Origin: Croceimicrobium hydrocarbonivorans
GTDB lineage: Bacteria; Bacteroidota; Bacteroidia; Flavobacteriales; Schleiferiaceae
Assembly: GCF_014524565.1 (NCBI RefSeq)
Contig: NZ_CP060139.1
Coordinates: 1,495,501-1,559,500, forward strand
Reading direction: 5' to 3'
DNA: 64,000 nt
The notes beneath the pieces were generated by a model. It ran no database searches. It saw only the letters and a program-made list of their open reading frames with translations, and was not told the DNA's origin. A program made the position numbers and the translations under genes. Within the stretch, counting starts at the first letter, position 1; the number at the start of each line of letters is the position of its first letter. Of this stretch, positions 52,905 through 61,921 are shown in pieces.

Positions 52905-53756
52905 CCCCATTACCACCATCTGATCCAGCGTTGGGCTTTCACTACCACCCAATGGCTCCAAAGTAATGGCAAATGCATCAGCCTCTGCCAAGCCGCTCAT
53001 GTTCTGCAATTGCAGCTCATTGGAATTTAAGGCTAAGAGCCCGATGCTTACCGGCTTGCCCTTCACGATAGCCCATAATTGATATTGGCTATTTTCTGCT
53101 TCGGCAGGTAATTGATCACGATAGAAAAGAGTTTGTTCCTTTTCAGGGTTCCAGTACACCGTGGCAGTGGCCGGTTTATCTTCTTGAACCGTATTAAGGG
53201 TAATCTTCTGAGTTCCGGGTTCTGAAACCGCGGCCCATAAACTTTGATATTGTTCTTTATCTCCTTGCAGCTCTTGCAACTGACTGCCCAACGTTTCCAG
53301 CTCCTGATCTTGCGCTACAATCTCTTGCTCCATCGCTTGCATAAACTGCAAACTATCTTGCCATTGATAGGCTAGGAAGAAAGATAAAATAAGCGCTGCC
53401 GCGGCGGCAATCCATCCAATGGGTTGCGAAGATTTAGATTTGGAAGCCGCAGGATTAATGCTGGACTTCACAGAAGGCTCATGGCTGGAGGCCACTACTT
53501 TTAAAGCCGGCATGGCCACAGGTCCTTTTTCCTGCTCGCCCAAATTGGCCATAATCTTCTCCTTCATGCCAGCAGGGGGCTCCTCGGCACTAGCCGCTGC
53601 CCAGGTCGACATAATATCTTCAGCCTGACGAAGTGCTTCATTGATTTCCGGATAAATCTTGCTCATGCACTGCACCTCCTGGCGCTCCTGCTCTGAGACA
53701 AAACCCATCAGGTAGTCTTCTATAATTCCGCTTTCTATGTACTTCTTAGGATCCAA
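52896..53756 (-). CDS. Anti-sigma factor, RskA-like
   Basis: A 286-residue protein with an N-terminal sigma-binding-like domain (DPKKYIESGIIEDYLMGFVS), one transmembrane segment (about 115-132, PIGWIAAAAALILSFFLAY) and a C-terminal extracytoplasmic RskA domain (VYWNPEKEQTLFYRDQLPA, AFAITLEPLGGSESPTLDQM). No zinc-binding HxxxCxxC motif is present. It is predicted to hold the adjacent ECF sigma factor at the membrane until proteolysis. The start is TTG at 53756; upstream in frame is a TAG. It overlaps the sigma gene by 11 bases. Confidence 0.88.
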   Translation of the reverse strand: MDPKKYIESGIIEDYLMGFVSEQERQEVQCMSKIYPEINEALRQAEDIMSTWAAASAEEPPAGMKEKIMANLGEQEKGPVAMPALKVVASSHEPSVKSSINPAASKSKSSQPIGWIAAAAALILSFFLAYQWQDSLQFMQAMEQEIVAQDQELETLGSQLQELQGDKEQYQSLWAAVSEPGTQKITLNTVQEDKPATATVYWNPEKEQTLFYRDQLPAEAENSQYQLWAIVKGKPVSIGLLALNSNELQLQNMSGLAEADAFAITLEPLGGSESPTLDQMVVMGKV

Positions 53757-54297
53757 TGTCTCTGGCTAAAAACCGCTTTAATTCACTAATCGCCTTGCGA
53801 GCACGGGTTTTCACCGTACCCAAAGGCACATTTAACTTTTTCGCAATCTCTCCCTGTGTGAAACCCTGGAAGTACGCTAATTCGAGTACTTTTCGGTCCT
53901 CCGGACGCAGTTTCTCCAATTCCTTTTCCAGTCCGATATGATCTACTGGTAAGTTCGATTGGTGAACCGCGTCAACCTTATATACGTGTGTCTCTACATC
54001 TTGGATTTGTGGACGGCGATCATTTTTACGAATTTGATCAATACAAGCATTGCGCATAATATTCATCATCCAGGTATATAACCTTGCTTTATCCGCATCA
54101 TAAGACTGCGCATAACGCCAAATCTTAATCATCGCCTCCTGAAATACCTCTTCCGCATCTTCGCGCGAAGGCATCATGCGCACGCACAATCCAAAGAGCA
54201 CTGCTCCGTAATTGTCATAAATTAATGACATCGCCTCCTGCTTGCCATCTTGCAGCAGATCAACGATTTTCACTTCAATGGGAGGGCGCTTACTCAA
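53746..54297 (-). CDS. ECF RNA polymerase sigma factor
   Basis: A 183-residue sigma factor with region 2 (LIYDNYGAVLFGLCVRM, then EDAEEVFQEAMIKIWRYAQS) and region 4 (LAYFQGFTQGEIAKKLNVPL, then GTVKTRARKAISEL). It directs polymerase to a small regulon in response to a cell-surface signal relayed by the adjacent anti-sigma factor. The start is TTG at 54297, because an upstream in-frame stop lies five codons away and there is no ATG before residue 23. It is divergent from a DUF7282-like lipoprotein gene, a natural first target. Confidence 0.92.
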   Translation of the reverse strand: MSKRPPIEVKIVDLLQDGKQEAMSLIYDNYGAVLFGLCVRMMPSREDAEEVFQEAMIKIWRYAQSYDADKARLYTWMMNIMRNACIDQIRKNDRRPQIQDVETHVYKVDAVHQSNLPVDHIGLEKELEKLRPEDRKVLELAYFQGFTQGEIAKKLNVPLGTVKTRARKAISELKRFLARDIGS

Positions 54298-54370
54298 AAA
54301 ATGAGGTTTTCAAAAATCCAGTTATCAGGAATCCTCGTAGATAATAATGAATCCAAAAAAAGAAACAATC

Positions 54371-55207
54371 ATGATCTACTCAAACAGTTCAAAGCTATTA
54401 AATTTTGCCTTAGGCGCAGCACTGATTTTCGGAGCTACCGCTTGTAGTGAAGATGACGATAGCACGGACATGACCAATGAGCCCACAGTGGCTACCCTCG
54501 ATGTAAGTACCCAGGTGATTTCCCAAAACATGGTAGAAGTTACTATGACTGAGGTTCCCAGCGATGGCTGGATTGTTATCCATGCCGATAATGGCAGTAA
54601 TGGCCCCGTAGTACCTGCTATCATTTCCGAACCTAAATGGATCGAAGCTGGCTCTAATATGAGCGTGATGGTACAAATTGATGCCAATGCCACCATTACT
54701 GACGGTGATCAGGTATGGGTAATGTTGCACGAAGACACCGGCACCAAAATGCAATACGAATTTGATGGCAATAATGATTTAGACCCTCCTTTCGTAGTAG
54801 ATGGTGCCCCCGTTATGAGTGCCGTAAATATCATGTCGGCTAAAATCAACTCTCCAGATATGGATGTTACCAATAATACAGTGGTAATTCCTGAGGTGGT
54901 TGCAGCTGCTGATGGTTGGTTGGTTATCCACAACGACAACGGCATGGGAGGCATTGTTCTTCCCGATGTAATAGGTAAAGTTCAGGTAAGCAAAGGGGTA
55001 AACACCAATGTTACCGTTCAGTTAGACGCCAGTGTAAACCTGAGCAGCGGTCAAAAGCTGTTCCCCATGTTACACTTAGACAATGGTCAAATTGGTGTAT
55101 ATGAATTCGATGGCGCCAGTGCCTTCGATGGACCGGAGATCTTCGGCAACCTGGCCTTCCCAGGAAACGTGATCTTCACCAGTTTCACTGTGCTTAATGT
55201 GAACTAA
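54371..55207 (+). CDS. Lipoprotein with two DUF7282-like domains
   Basis: A 278-residue lipoprotein: signal peptide and lipobox (FGATACSED, lipidated cysteine about residue 25), then two repeats of about 115 residues with the same order. Repeat one has DGWIVIHADNGSNGPVV and VWVMLHEDTG; repeat two has DGWLVIHNDNGMGGIVLP and LFPMLHLDNG. This matches DUF7282, a secreted beta-domain of unknown function. ATG 54371 starts the signal peptide. The 73-base gap to the divergent sigma gene must hold both promoters, so it is a candidate member of that sigma factor's regulon. Confidence 0.82.
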   Translation: MIYSNSSKLLNFALGAALIFGATACSEDDDSTDMTNEPTVATLDVSTQVISQNMVEVTMTEVPSDGWIVIHADNGSNGPVVPAIISEPKWIEAGSNMSVMVQIDANATITDGDQVWVMLHEDTGTKMQYEFDGNNDLDPPFVVDGAPVMSAVNIMSAKINSPDMDVTNNTVVIPEVVAAADGWLVIHNDNGMGGIVLPDVIGKVQVSKGVNTNVTVQLDASVNLSSGQKLFPMLHLDNGQIGVYEFDGASAFDGPEIFGNLAFPGNVIFTSFTVLNVN

Positions 55208-55225
55208 GAATACAATCCCTCCCCC

Positions 55226-55270
55226 AGAAGCCTCGGCAGTAGTCATGCATTGCCGGGGCTTCTTTTTTTT
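55226..55270 (+). terminator. Terminator after the DUF7282-like lipoprotein gene
   Basis: AGAAGCCTCGGCA and TGCCGGGGCTTCT form a 13-pair stem (one G-T) around a 12-base loop and are followed by eight T. Confidence 0.9.
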
Positions 55271-55294
55271 GCCTTTCGGCGGATATGCCTTTAA

Positions 55295-55699
55295 CTAATC
55301 TTGGCGTTCCTGGCAGAGTTCTACCAATACACCATGACTGCTTTTCGGATGTAAAAAGGCCACCAGCTTATTATCCGCTCCAAATTTGGGCTGTTCATTT
55401 AATAAAATGAAGCCTTCACCTTTCAAGCGCTCAATTTCGGCTTCGATATCTTCCACATCAAAAGCGATGTGATGAATGCCCTCGCCGCGCTTGGCAATAA
55501 ACTTCGAAATTGGGCTATCTGGATTAGTCCCCTCCAATAATTCGATCTTATTGGGTCCTACCTGAAAGAAAGAAGTAATCACCCCTTCACTTTCTACGCC
55601 TTCTTGCTTATAAGCCTCAGCCCCAAATAAAGAAGCATAGGTTTTATTGGCTTCTTCCAGGTTTTTTACGGCAATGCCGATATGCTCAATCTTACGCAT
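55295..55699 (-). CDS. mce: Methylmalonyl-CoA epimerase
   Basis: A 134-residue vicinal-oxygen-chelate protein. The metal ligands are in IEHIGIAVKNL (His), EGIHHIAFDVEDI (His) and VLVELCQ (Glu). The length and the block FFQVGPNKIELLEGTNPDSP are typical of this epimerase, which interconverts (R)- and (S)-methylmalonyl-CoA in propionate metabolism. No mutase gene is in the window. It lies 21 bases downstream of the ABC exporter gene on the same strand. Confidence 0.93.
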   Translation of the reverse strand: MRKIEHIGIAVKNLEEANKTYASLFGAEAYKQEGVESEGVITSFFQVGPNKIELLEGTNPDSPISKFIAKRGEGIHHIAFDVEDIEAEIERLKGEGFILLNEQPKFGADNKLVAFLHPKSSHGVLVELCQERQD

Positions 55700-55720
55700 G
55701 GCTATGTATTTTAGGTTGTT

Positions 55721-57541
55721 CTAGGCGAAACTTTGCATCTCTACCAACTTGTGGTAAATCCCTTGCTTATCCAGTAATTCCTGATGACTACCGCGCTCCG
55801 AAATCTTGCCTTCATTAATCACCACAATCTCATCTGCATGTTGGATGGTACTCAAGCGGTGGGCAATTACCAATGAAGTACGGTTCTCCATCAATCGATA
55901 TAAGGCATCCTGTACCAGTTTCTCCGATTCGGTATCCAAGGCCGATGTAGCCTCATCCAAAATCAGAATTGGTGGATTCTTTAAAACTGCACGGGCAATA
56001 CTTAAACGCTGCTTTTGCCCTCCACTCAGTTTACCACCTGCATCCCCAATATTGGTTAAATAGCCATTGGGTAATTTCTCGATAAAATCGTGGGCATTAG
56101 CAATCTTGGCGGCCGCGATAATCTCTTCCTTAGTCGCATCGGGCTTACCCAAAGCAATATTATAAGCCACGGTCTCATTAAAGAGCAGGGTTTCCTGAGT
56201 AACTATTCCCAAATGCGATCGCAGGTCCTTTAACTTGATGCTGTCAATAGGCAGACCATCAATCTTGAGGCTACCACTATTGATATCGTAAAAACGAGGC
56301 ACCAAATTAGTCAAGGTAGTTTTACCGCCCCCGCTCTGTCCTACCAGAGCATAGGTCTTACCTTTCTCAATTTTCAGGTCGATATGGCTCAGCACCTGCT
56401 TATCCTGATAGGAGAAACAAACATCATTAAACTCAATCGCATCCTTAAACTCCTTAAGATCCTTCGCATCGGGCTTATCCTGAATGGGATTCTCCGCATC
56501 TAAAAGATCCAATACCCTTTCGGAAGATGCATTCCCCCTCTGAATTTTATAACTGGCTTGCGACAAGCTCTTGCTGGGAGGAATAATTTGGTAGAAGAAT
56601 AAAACGTAAGCGATAAACTTCTCCGCCGTAAAATCATTGGGTTCCATTACCAAGCTACCGCCGTACCAAATAATAATGGCCATTACCAAAGAGCCCATAA
56701 ATTCGGAGATGGGTGAGGCCAAATCATTCCGGCGAATCACCTTATTCATCAAACTAAAGTAGTTATTGGCAGCCCGTGCAAAAAGACTGGCCTTTTGCTC
56801 TTCGGCCGTAAAGGCCTTAATTACTTTTAGGCCACTTACCGTTTCTTCGGTTAAGGATAAAATATCCCCCATCGACTCCTGGGCACGGGTACTGGCTCGC
56901 TTTAGGCTCTTACCAATACGGGTAATTAAGAGGGAGACCACTGGCAAAAGCAGCAGTACAAAAATGGTGAGCTGTGGACTCATCCACACCAAAACCGCCA
57001 GTGAACTGAGGATGATGAAGGGCTCACGGAAGAACATTTCGATCGTGGCCAAAACACCATTTTCAATTTCCTTAAGGTCGGCGGTCATGCGCGAAATAAT
57101 ATCGCCCTTGCGCTGTTCGGTAAAATAACCCACCGGCAAAGCCAGCAGTTTATGGTGTAAATCCAAACGAATATCGCGGGTAATACCATTCCGCATGGGC
57201 GCCAAAAGATAGAGCGCTAAATAGCGGAATACGTTTTTGAGGAAAAAGGCCGAAATCACCCAAAAACAAACGTATAGTAAGGCCTCTTGCTGGCCAATTG
57301 CCTCCATGCGAGTGCCGATTTCGTAGGAGAGGAAATCTTCGGCATAAGCCATAATATCCCCATCAAAAACCGGAGCTTGTTCCGGAGCCTTAGTATTGTC
57401 GAATATGATCTGTAAAACGGGAACCACCAAACCAATACTGGCCAAGGCAAAAACGGTGGCAAACAGATTCGCTAAAACGCTTAAAATCACCGTCCCTTTA
57501 TAAGGATAGGCATAGCGTACGATGCGCCAAAATGCTTTCAT
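55721..57541 (-). CDS. ABC exporter, fused membrane and ATPase domains (MsbA-like)
   Basis: A 606-residue half-transporter with six transmembrane helices (about 1-320) and an ATPase domain (about 365-600). The domain has Walker A VGQSGGGKTTL, signature KLSGGQKQRLSIARA, Walker B ILILDEATSALD and the switch histidine in VIAHRLST. It exports a lipid or peptide substrate as a homodimer. The start ATG 57541 fits MKAFWRIVRYAYPY; an earlier frame at 57607 adds 22 residues without support. It is divergent from the efflux operon. Confidence 0.9.
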   Translation of the reverse strand: MKAFWRIVRYAYPYKGTVILSVLANLFATVFALASIGLVVPVLQIIFDNTKAPEQAPVFDGDIMAYAEDFLSYEIGTRMEAIGQQEALLYVCFWVISAFFLKNVFRYLALYLLAPMRNGITRDIRLDLHHKLLALPVGYFTEQRKGDIISRMTADLKEIENGVLATIEMFFREPFIILSSLAVLVWMSPQLTIFVLLLLPVVSLLITRIGKSLKRASTRAQESMGDILSLTEETVSGLKVIKAFTAEEQKASLFARAANNYFSLMNKVIRRNDLASPISEFMGSLVMAIIIWYGGSLVMEPNDFTAEKFIAYVLFFYQIIPPSKSLSQASYKIQRGNASSERVLDLLDAENPIQDKPDAKDLKEFKDAIEFNDVCFSYQDKQVLSHIDLKIEKGKTYALVGQSGGGKTTLTNLVPRFYDINSGSLKIDGLPIDSIKLKDLRSHLGIVTQETLLFNETVAYNIALGKPDATKEEIIAAAKIANAHDFIEKLPNGYLTNIGDAGGKLSGGQKQRLSIARAVLKNPPILILDEATSALDTESEKLVQDALYRLMENRTSLVIAHRLSTIQHADEIVVINEGKISERGSHQELLDKQGIYHKLVEMQSFA

Positions 57542-57659
57542 TGGGGCAAAGGTAGTGCATCTCTGGCAGCCATATAACTTAAACTTATCATAAGCTTTGA
57601 TGGACAAACACTGACCACTTTTATTGGTTTACTTTGCATTCTCATTTTAAGCTTGCTTC

Positions 57660-58781
57660 ATGAAAAGAAGACAATGGGCCATAATCGGTGGTATTGCCAT
57701 CCTGGCCTTTGCGGTGTTTTTCAAAAACTACCTCGCCACTTCCGCCGAAGGAAAAAGCCCCATCACTCGGGACCAACGAAAACTCATAGCCTACCAAGAT
57801 CTAAAAGCCGGATCGGTAGCTCTACGTATCCCAATTGACGGGCCAGTAGAAGCGCTCAATAAAATTGAAATCTATTCGGAGGTAACCGGTGTTGTGGGCA
57901 CTCAATCTCAGAAGTTTAAAGAGGGCAAAGGCTATCAGGCCGGAGAAATAATGCTCCACCTCGAAAACAGCGAAGCTCAAAGTAATTACCAAAGTACCCG
58001 CAGCAATTACCTCAGTTTGCTCAGCCAGGTTTTACCCGATATTAAGCTCGATTACCCCGAGCGTTTTGATACCTATTATCAATATCTACGCGAACTGAAT
58101 AATGGCAATGGTCTGCAATCTCCTCCCAAGGAAAGCAATGAGAAATTACGATTGTTCCTAAGTGGCCGCAATGTGTATAGCGCTTATCAAAATGCTGAAG
58201 CCCTGCGGGTGCGCTTAAGCAAATACAATATCGAAGCTCCTTTTGATGGCACCGTAACCGACGCTCGAGTAGAGAGTGGTCAGTTAGTACGGGCCGGTCA
58301 AATCTTAGGGGAGTTTATCGGCAAGGGTCAGTTTGAAATGATCAGCAGTCTGAGTCCGGATGAAGCGCGCCTGGTGCAAATTGGGGACAGTGTTTTGCTT
58401 AGCAGTACCGATGGTCGCCGACATTATACTGGGGAGGTTTTCCGTAAAAACGAAAAGGTAGATCCCAGCAATCAAAGAATCAGTATTTACATCCGCATTA
58501 AGGCCGACAATCTCAATGACGGTGAATACTTAAAAGGATCCCTGGCCGGTCAGGAGATTGAAAATGCCATGAAGATCGACCGCAAATTGTTGATCGACGA
58601 GAATAGTCTTTTCCGTATTCAGGATAGCAGCTTGGTACTACAAAAGGTTAAGGTTTTGCACCGCGAGCCTCAGAGTATTATTATTGAAGCTCCCGACTCC
58701 AGCTTGCGTTTACCTCAAAGCAAAGTAACCGGCGCTTATACAGGCATGAAAATTCGCCTCACTAAAAATCAAGCCGAGTGA
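57660..58781 (+). CDS. RND efflux periplasmic adaptor (HlyD/MFP family)
   Basis: A 373-residue protein with an N-terminal membrane anchor (WAIIGGIAILAFAVFF, residues 5-20). It then has a lipoyl-like half (VEALNKIEIYSEVTGVVG and NIEAPFDGTVTDARVESGQL), an alpha-helical hairpin between them and a C-terminal beta-barrel region. It links the RND pump to the outer-membrane TolC channel. It overlaps the pump gene by four bases as GTGA, so the pair is translationally coupled. Confidence 0.92.
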   Translation: MKRRQWAIIGGIAILAFAVFFKNYLATSAEGKSPITRDQRKLIAYQDLKAGSVALRIPIDGPVEALNKIEIYSEVTGVVGTQSQKFKEGKGYQAGEIMLHLENSEAQSNYQSTRSNYLSLLSQVLPDIKLDYPERFDTYYQYLRELNNGNGLQSPPKESNEKLRLFLSGRNVYSAYQNAEALRVRLSKYNIEAPFDGTVTDARVESGQLVRAGQILGEFIGKGQFEMISSLSPDEARLVQIGDSVLLSSTDGRRHYTGEVFRKNEKVDPSNQRISIYIRIKADNLNDGEYLKGSLAGQEIENAMKIDRKLLIDENSLFRIQDSSLVLQKVKVLHREPQSIIIEAPDSSLRLPQSKVTGAYTGMKIRLTKNQAE

Positions 58782-61700
58782 AACGTTTCCTGGGATTTTT
58801 CATCAAATATCCGGTAACGGTAAATGTGCTGATGATCGCATCGCTGATCTTCGGTGCCGTAGCTTGGAATAGCCTTAACTCCACTTTCTTTCCGCTGGTT
58901 CCCGAGCGTTTTATCGTTATCAATGCCATTTACCCCGGTGCCTCACCTGAGGAAATTGAAGAAGGGGTAGTCAATAAAATCGAAGAAAACCTAAAAGGGA
59001 TTTCGGGTATTGATCGCTTTACTTCCAGCAGCAGCGAAAACCTGGCCACCATAACGGTAGAAGTTCTTCGCAATGCCAATAGCAAAGAGGTTCTGGATGA
59101 TGTAGAAAATGCGGTAAATCAAATTCCCTCCTTCCCCGCCGGATTGGAGCCTGTAACCGTATTCCTGCGCGAGAATGTCACGCTGAGTATCACCTTTGCC
59201 TTGCAAGGCGAAGAGCTCAGCTTAAATGCCTTAAAATCTACGGCCCGCGAAATTGAGCATGAGCTACGGAAAATAGACGGCATCTCCAAGGTTGAGCTAA
59301 TTGGCCTTCCGGATGAAGAAATAGAAATTGCCGTTAACCAAAAGCACATGCGTGCCTACGACCTCAGCTTTGAGCAAATTGGTCAAGCGGTAGCTGCTAG
59401 CAATTTGGATATTACCGGTGGTAAAATTGAAACCGAAGAAGAGGAACTCCTCATTCGGGCACGCTACAAATCTTACGAGGCAGAAGACCTCCTCAATATC
59501 GTTGTAAAAGCTAATCCTCAGGGAGCGGCGGTGCGTTTGGCGGATGTAGCCGAGGTACGTAAACAATTTAGCGATGCCCCCGCCACCGTTGAGCTTAATG
59601 GCGAAACTGCCGTTAAAGTTTTGATCAATAATACCGATAGTGAAGACATCCTCATTACCGCCGAAGATATACAGGCTTATGTAGCGGACTTTAATGCTGG
59701 TCAGGATGTTTTAAAAGCCACGGTAGTAAATAATCGCGCAGACCTGCTTTCGCAACGTAAAGCCCTGCTTATCGAAAACGGTTTGATTGGGGTGGTACTG
59801 GTATTGGTGCTGCTGAGTTTATTCCTCAATTTCCGAGTGGCATTTTGGGTTGCCGCGGGTTTACCTATTTCCTTCTTTGGGATGTTCATTTTGGCTACCT
59901 ATTTCGGAGTAACCATCAATGTGATTTCCCTTTTCGGGATGATTGTAGTTGTGGGGATCCTTGTGGATGATGGTATTGTGGTAAGCGAAAACATTTACCA
60001 TCATTACGAAAAAGGAAAAAGTCGCATACAGGCTGCTATTGATGGTACCCTGGAGGTATTGCCAGCGGTAATCTCAGCGGTATTAACCACCATGATCGCC
60101 TTCTCCACCTTCTTTTATATTGATGGTAGAGCCGGTGATTTCTTTTCCGAAATGTCCTTCATTGTAATTGCCACTTTGGGGGTATCACTAATAGAAGCAC
60201 TGTTAATCTTACCCTCTCATATCGGGCATTCCAAAGCCTTGAGCTTATCCTACAAAAAGAATGTTCTGGAGCGTAAATTGGAGCATGGATTAAAGAAGAT
60301 GCGGGAAGGCTTTTACCGTCCTATTCTCAATTTCGCGCTCCGTTATAAATTTCTCACCTTCAGTATTGCCGTGGCTTCCTTCCTCATTACGCTGGGAGCT
60401 TTGCAGGGCAAACTGGTACGGGTAAGCTATTTCCCCTTTATCGATCGCGATAATTTTGAGGTAAGCCTTAAAATGCCGGCGGGTACTCGGGAGGAGGTTA
60501 CGATCTCCTATCTCGATAAGATTCGTGAAGCGGCTTTAGCGGTAAACGACAGTTTAAGGGATCAAGTGCCTGGCGGACAGGATGTAATTCGCATGGTAGA
60601 GCTCAGCACGGGCCCCACTACCAATGAAGGGAAACTGGATGTGATTCTGCTAAATAGCGAGGAACGAATCATTAGCAGTACTCTGGTGGTAAATGCCCTG
60701 CGAGACCAAACCGGTCCGATCTATGAGGCCGAAAATCTAACCTTCGGAACCGTGGGTGCCTTTGGTAAGCCAGTATCCGTATCGCTATTAAGTAAGGACT
60801 ACAGCGAGTTGGAAGCGGTAAAATATCGGCTTAAAAACCAAATGAATACCGTGGCCGATTTAAGAGATATCGTAGACACTGACCTTGAGGGTGTGCGCGA
60901 AATCCGACTTAAGCTGAAGGAAAAAGCCTATCTCCTAGGACTTAACCCTGCTAGCTTAATGCAGCAGGTGCGACAAGGCTTTTTCGGCTACGAGGTACAA
61001 CGTCTACAAGTACGCGAAGATGAAGTGAAGGTTTGGGTTCGCTACGATGATCAAACTCGTGGCTCTATCTACAACCTCGAAGAAATGTACATCCGTTCCC
61101 CTCAGGGAGGAAAATTCCCCCTGCGTGAACTGGCCGACTATAGCATTGAAAGGGGTCCCCTTACCATCAACCACCTCGATGGCGAAAGAGAGATTAAAGT
61201 AGAAGCCGATTTAGCAGACCCTAATGGCTCAGCACCGGATATGATTGCCTATGTGCGCGACACTATTTTACCACCCATCTTAGCGGATTACCCCGGAGTA
61301 TCCGTGCTCTTCGAAGGACAAAATCGTGAGGCACAGAAAACCATGGTATCCGCCCAAAAAACCTTCCCATTAATTCTGGTATTGATCATCCTGGTGATCA
61401 CCTTTACCTTCCGGAGTTTCTATCAGGCGGTGGTGATCTTTACCTTGATTCCATTGAGTTTGGTAGGGGTAGCCTGGGGTCATTATTTACATGGAATTCC
61501 CCTAAGTATCTTCTCCTTCCTTGGGATTATTGCTCTGATTGGAGTAATCGTGAACGACAGCCTGGTATTGGTAAGTAAGATGAATAATTACCTAAAGGAA
61601 GGCTTGGAATTTAAGGAAGCCGTTTTCCAGGCGGGTCTTTCTCGCTTTAGGGCGATTCTCTTAACCAGTGCCACCACCATTGCCGGTTTAGCGCCTTTAA

Positions 61701-61921
61701 TTTTAGAGAAGAGTGTGCAGGCCCAATTCCTGATTCCGATGGCCATTTCCCTAGCCTATGGTATTCTGATGGCTACCTTCTTAACTCTGGTATTATTACC
61801 CGTATTACTGACCTATTTAAATCACGCCAAGGTTTACGGACTTTGGTTCTGGAGAGGCAGCAAACCCAGTCATGAAGAGGTTGAACCCGCTATAATCGAA
61901 ATGCAAGATGAAGAAGAATAG
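58778..61921 (+). CDS. RND family efflux permease
   Basis: A 1047-residue pump with 12 transmembrane segments and two large periplasmic loops. Transmembrane helix 4 has VVGILVDDGIVVSEN with the paired aspartates of the proton relay, and the symmetric helix near residue 920 has IALIGVIVNDSLVLV. It uses the proton gradient to move a substrate (drug, metal, lipid or signal) outwards; the substrate is not visible. The start is GTG at 58778, overlapping the adaptor's stop. It overlaps the TolC-like gene by 14 bases. Confidence 0.95.
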   Translation: MKRFLGFFIKYPVTVNVLMIASLIFGAVAWNSLNSTFFPLVPERFIVINAIYPGASPEEIEEGVVNKIEENLKGISGIDRFTSSSSENLATITVEVLRNANSKEVLDDVENAVNQIPSFPAGLEPVTVFLRENVTLSITFALQGEELSLNALKSTAREIEHELRKIDGISKVELIGLPDEEIEIAVNQKHMRAYDLSFEQIGQAVAASNLDITGGKIETEEEELLIRARYKSYEAEDLLNIVVKANPQGAAVRLADVAEVRKQFSDAPATVELNGETAVKVLINNTDSEDILITAEDIQAYVADFNAGQDVLKATVVNNRADLLSQRKALLIENGLIGVVLVLVLLSLFLNFRVAFWVAAGLPISFFGMFILATYFGVTINVISLFGMIVVVGILVDDGIVVSENIYHHYEKGKSRIQAAIDGTLEVLPAVISAVLTTMIAFSTFFYIDGRAGDFFSEMSFIVIATLGVSLIEALLILPSHIGHSKALSLSYKKNVLERKLEHGLKKMREGFYRPILNFALRYKFLTFSIAVASFLITLGALQGKLVRVSYFPFIDRDNFEVSLKMPAGTREEVTISYLDKIREAALAVNDSLRDQVPGGQDVIRMVELSTGPTTNEGKLDVILLNSEERIISSTLVVNALRDQTGPIYEAENLTFGTVGAFGKPVSVSLLSKDYSELEAVKYRLKNQMNTVADLRDIVDTDLEGVREIRLKLKEKAYLLGLNPASLMQQVRQGFFGYEVQRLQVREDEVKVWVRYDDQTRGSIYNLEEMYIRSPQGGKFPLRELADYSIERGPLTINHLDGEREIKVEADLADPNGSAPDMIAYVRDTILPPILADYPGVSVLFEGQNREAQKTMVSAQKTFPLILVLIILVITFTFRSFYQAVVIFTLIPLSLVGVAWGHYLHGIPLSIFSFLGIIALIGVIVNDSLVLVSKMNNYLKEGLEFKEAVFQAGLSRFRAILLTSATTIAGLAPLILEKSVQAQFLIPMAISLAYGILMATFLTLVLLPVLLTYLNHAKVYGLWFWRGSKPSHEEVEPAIIEMQDEEE

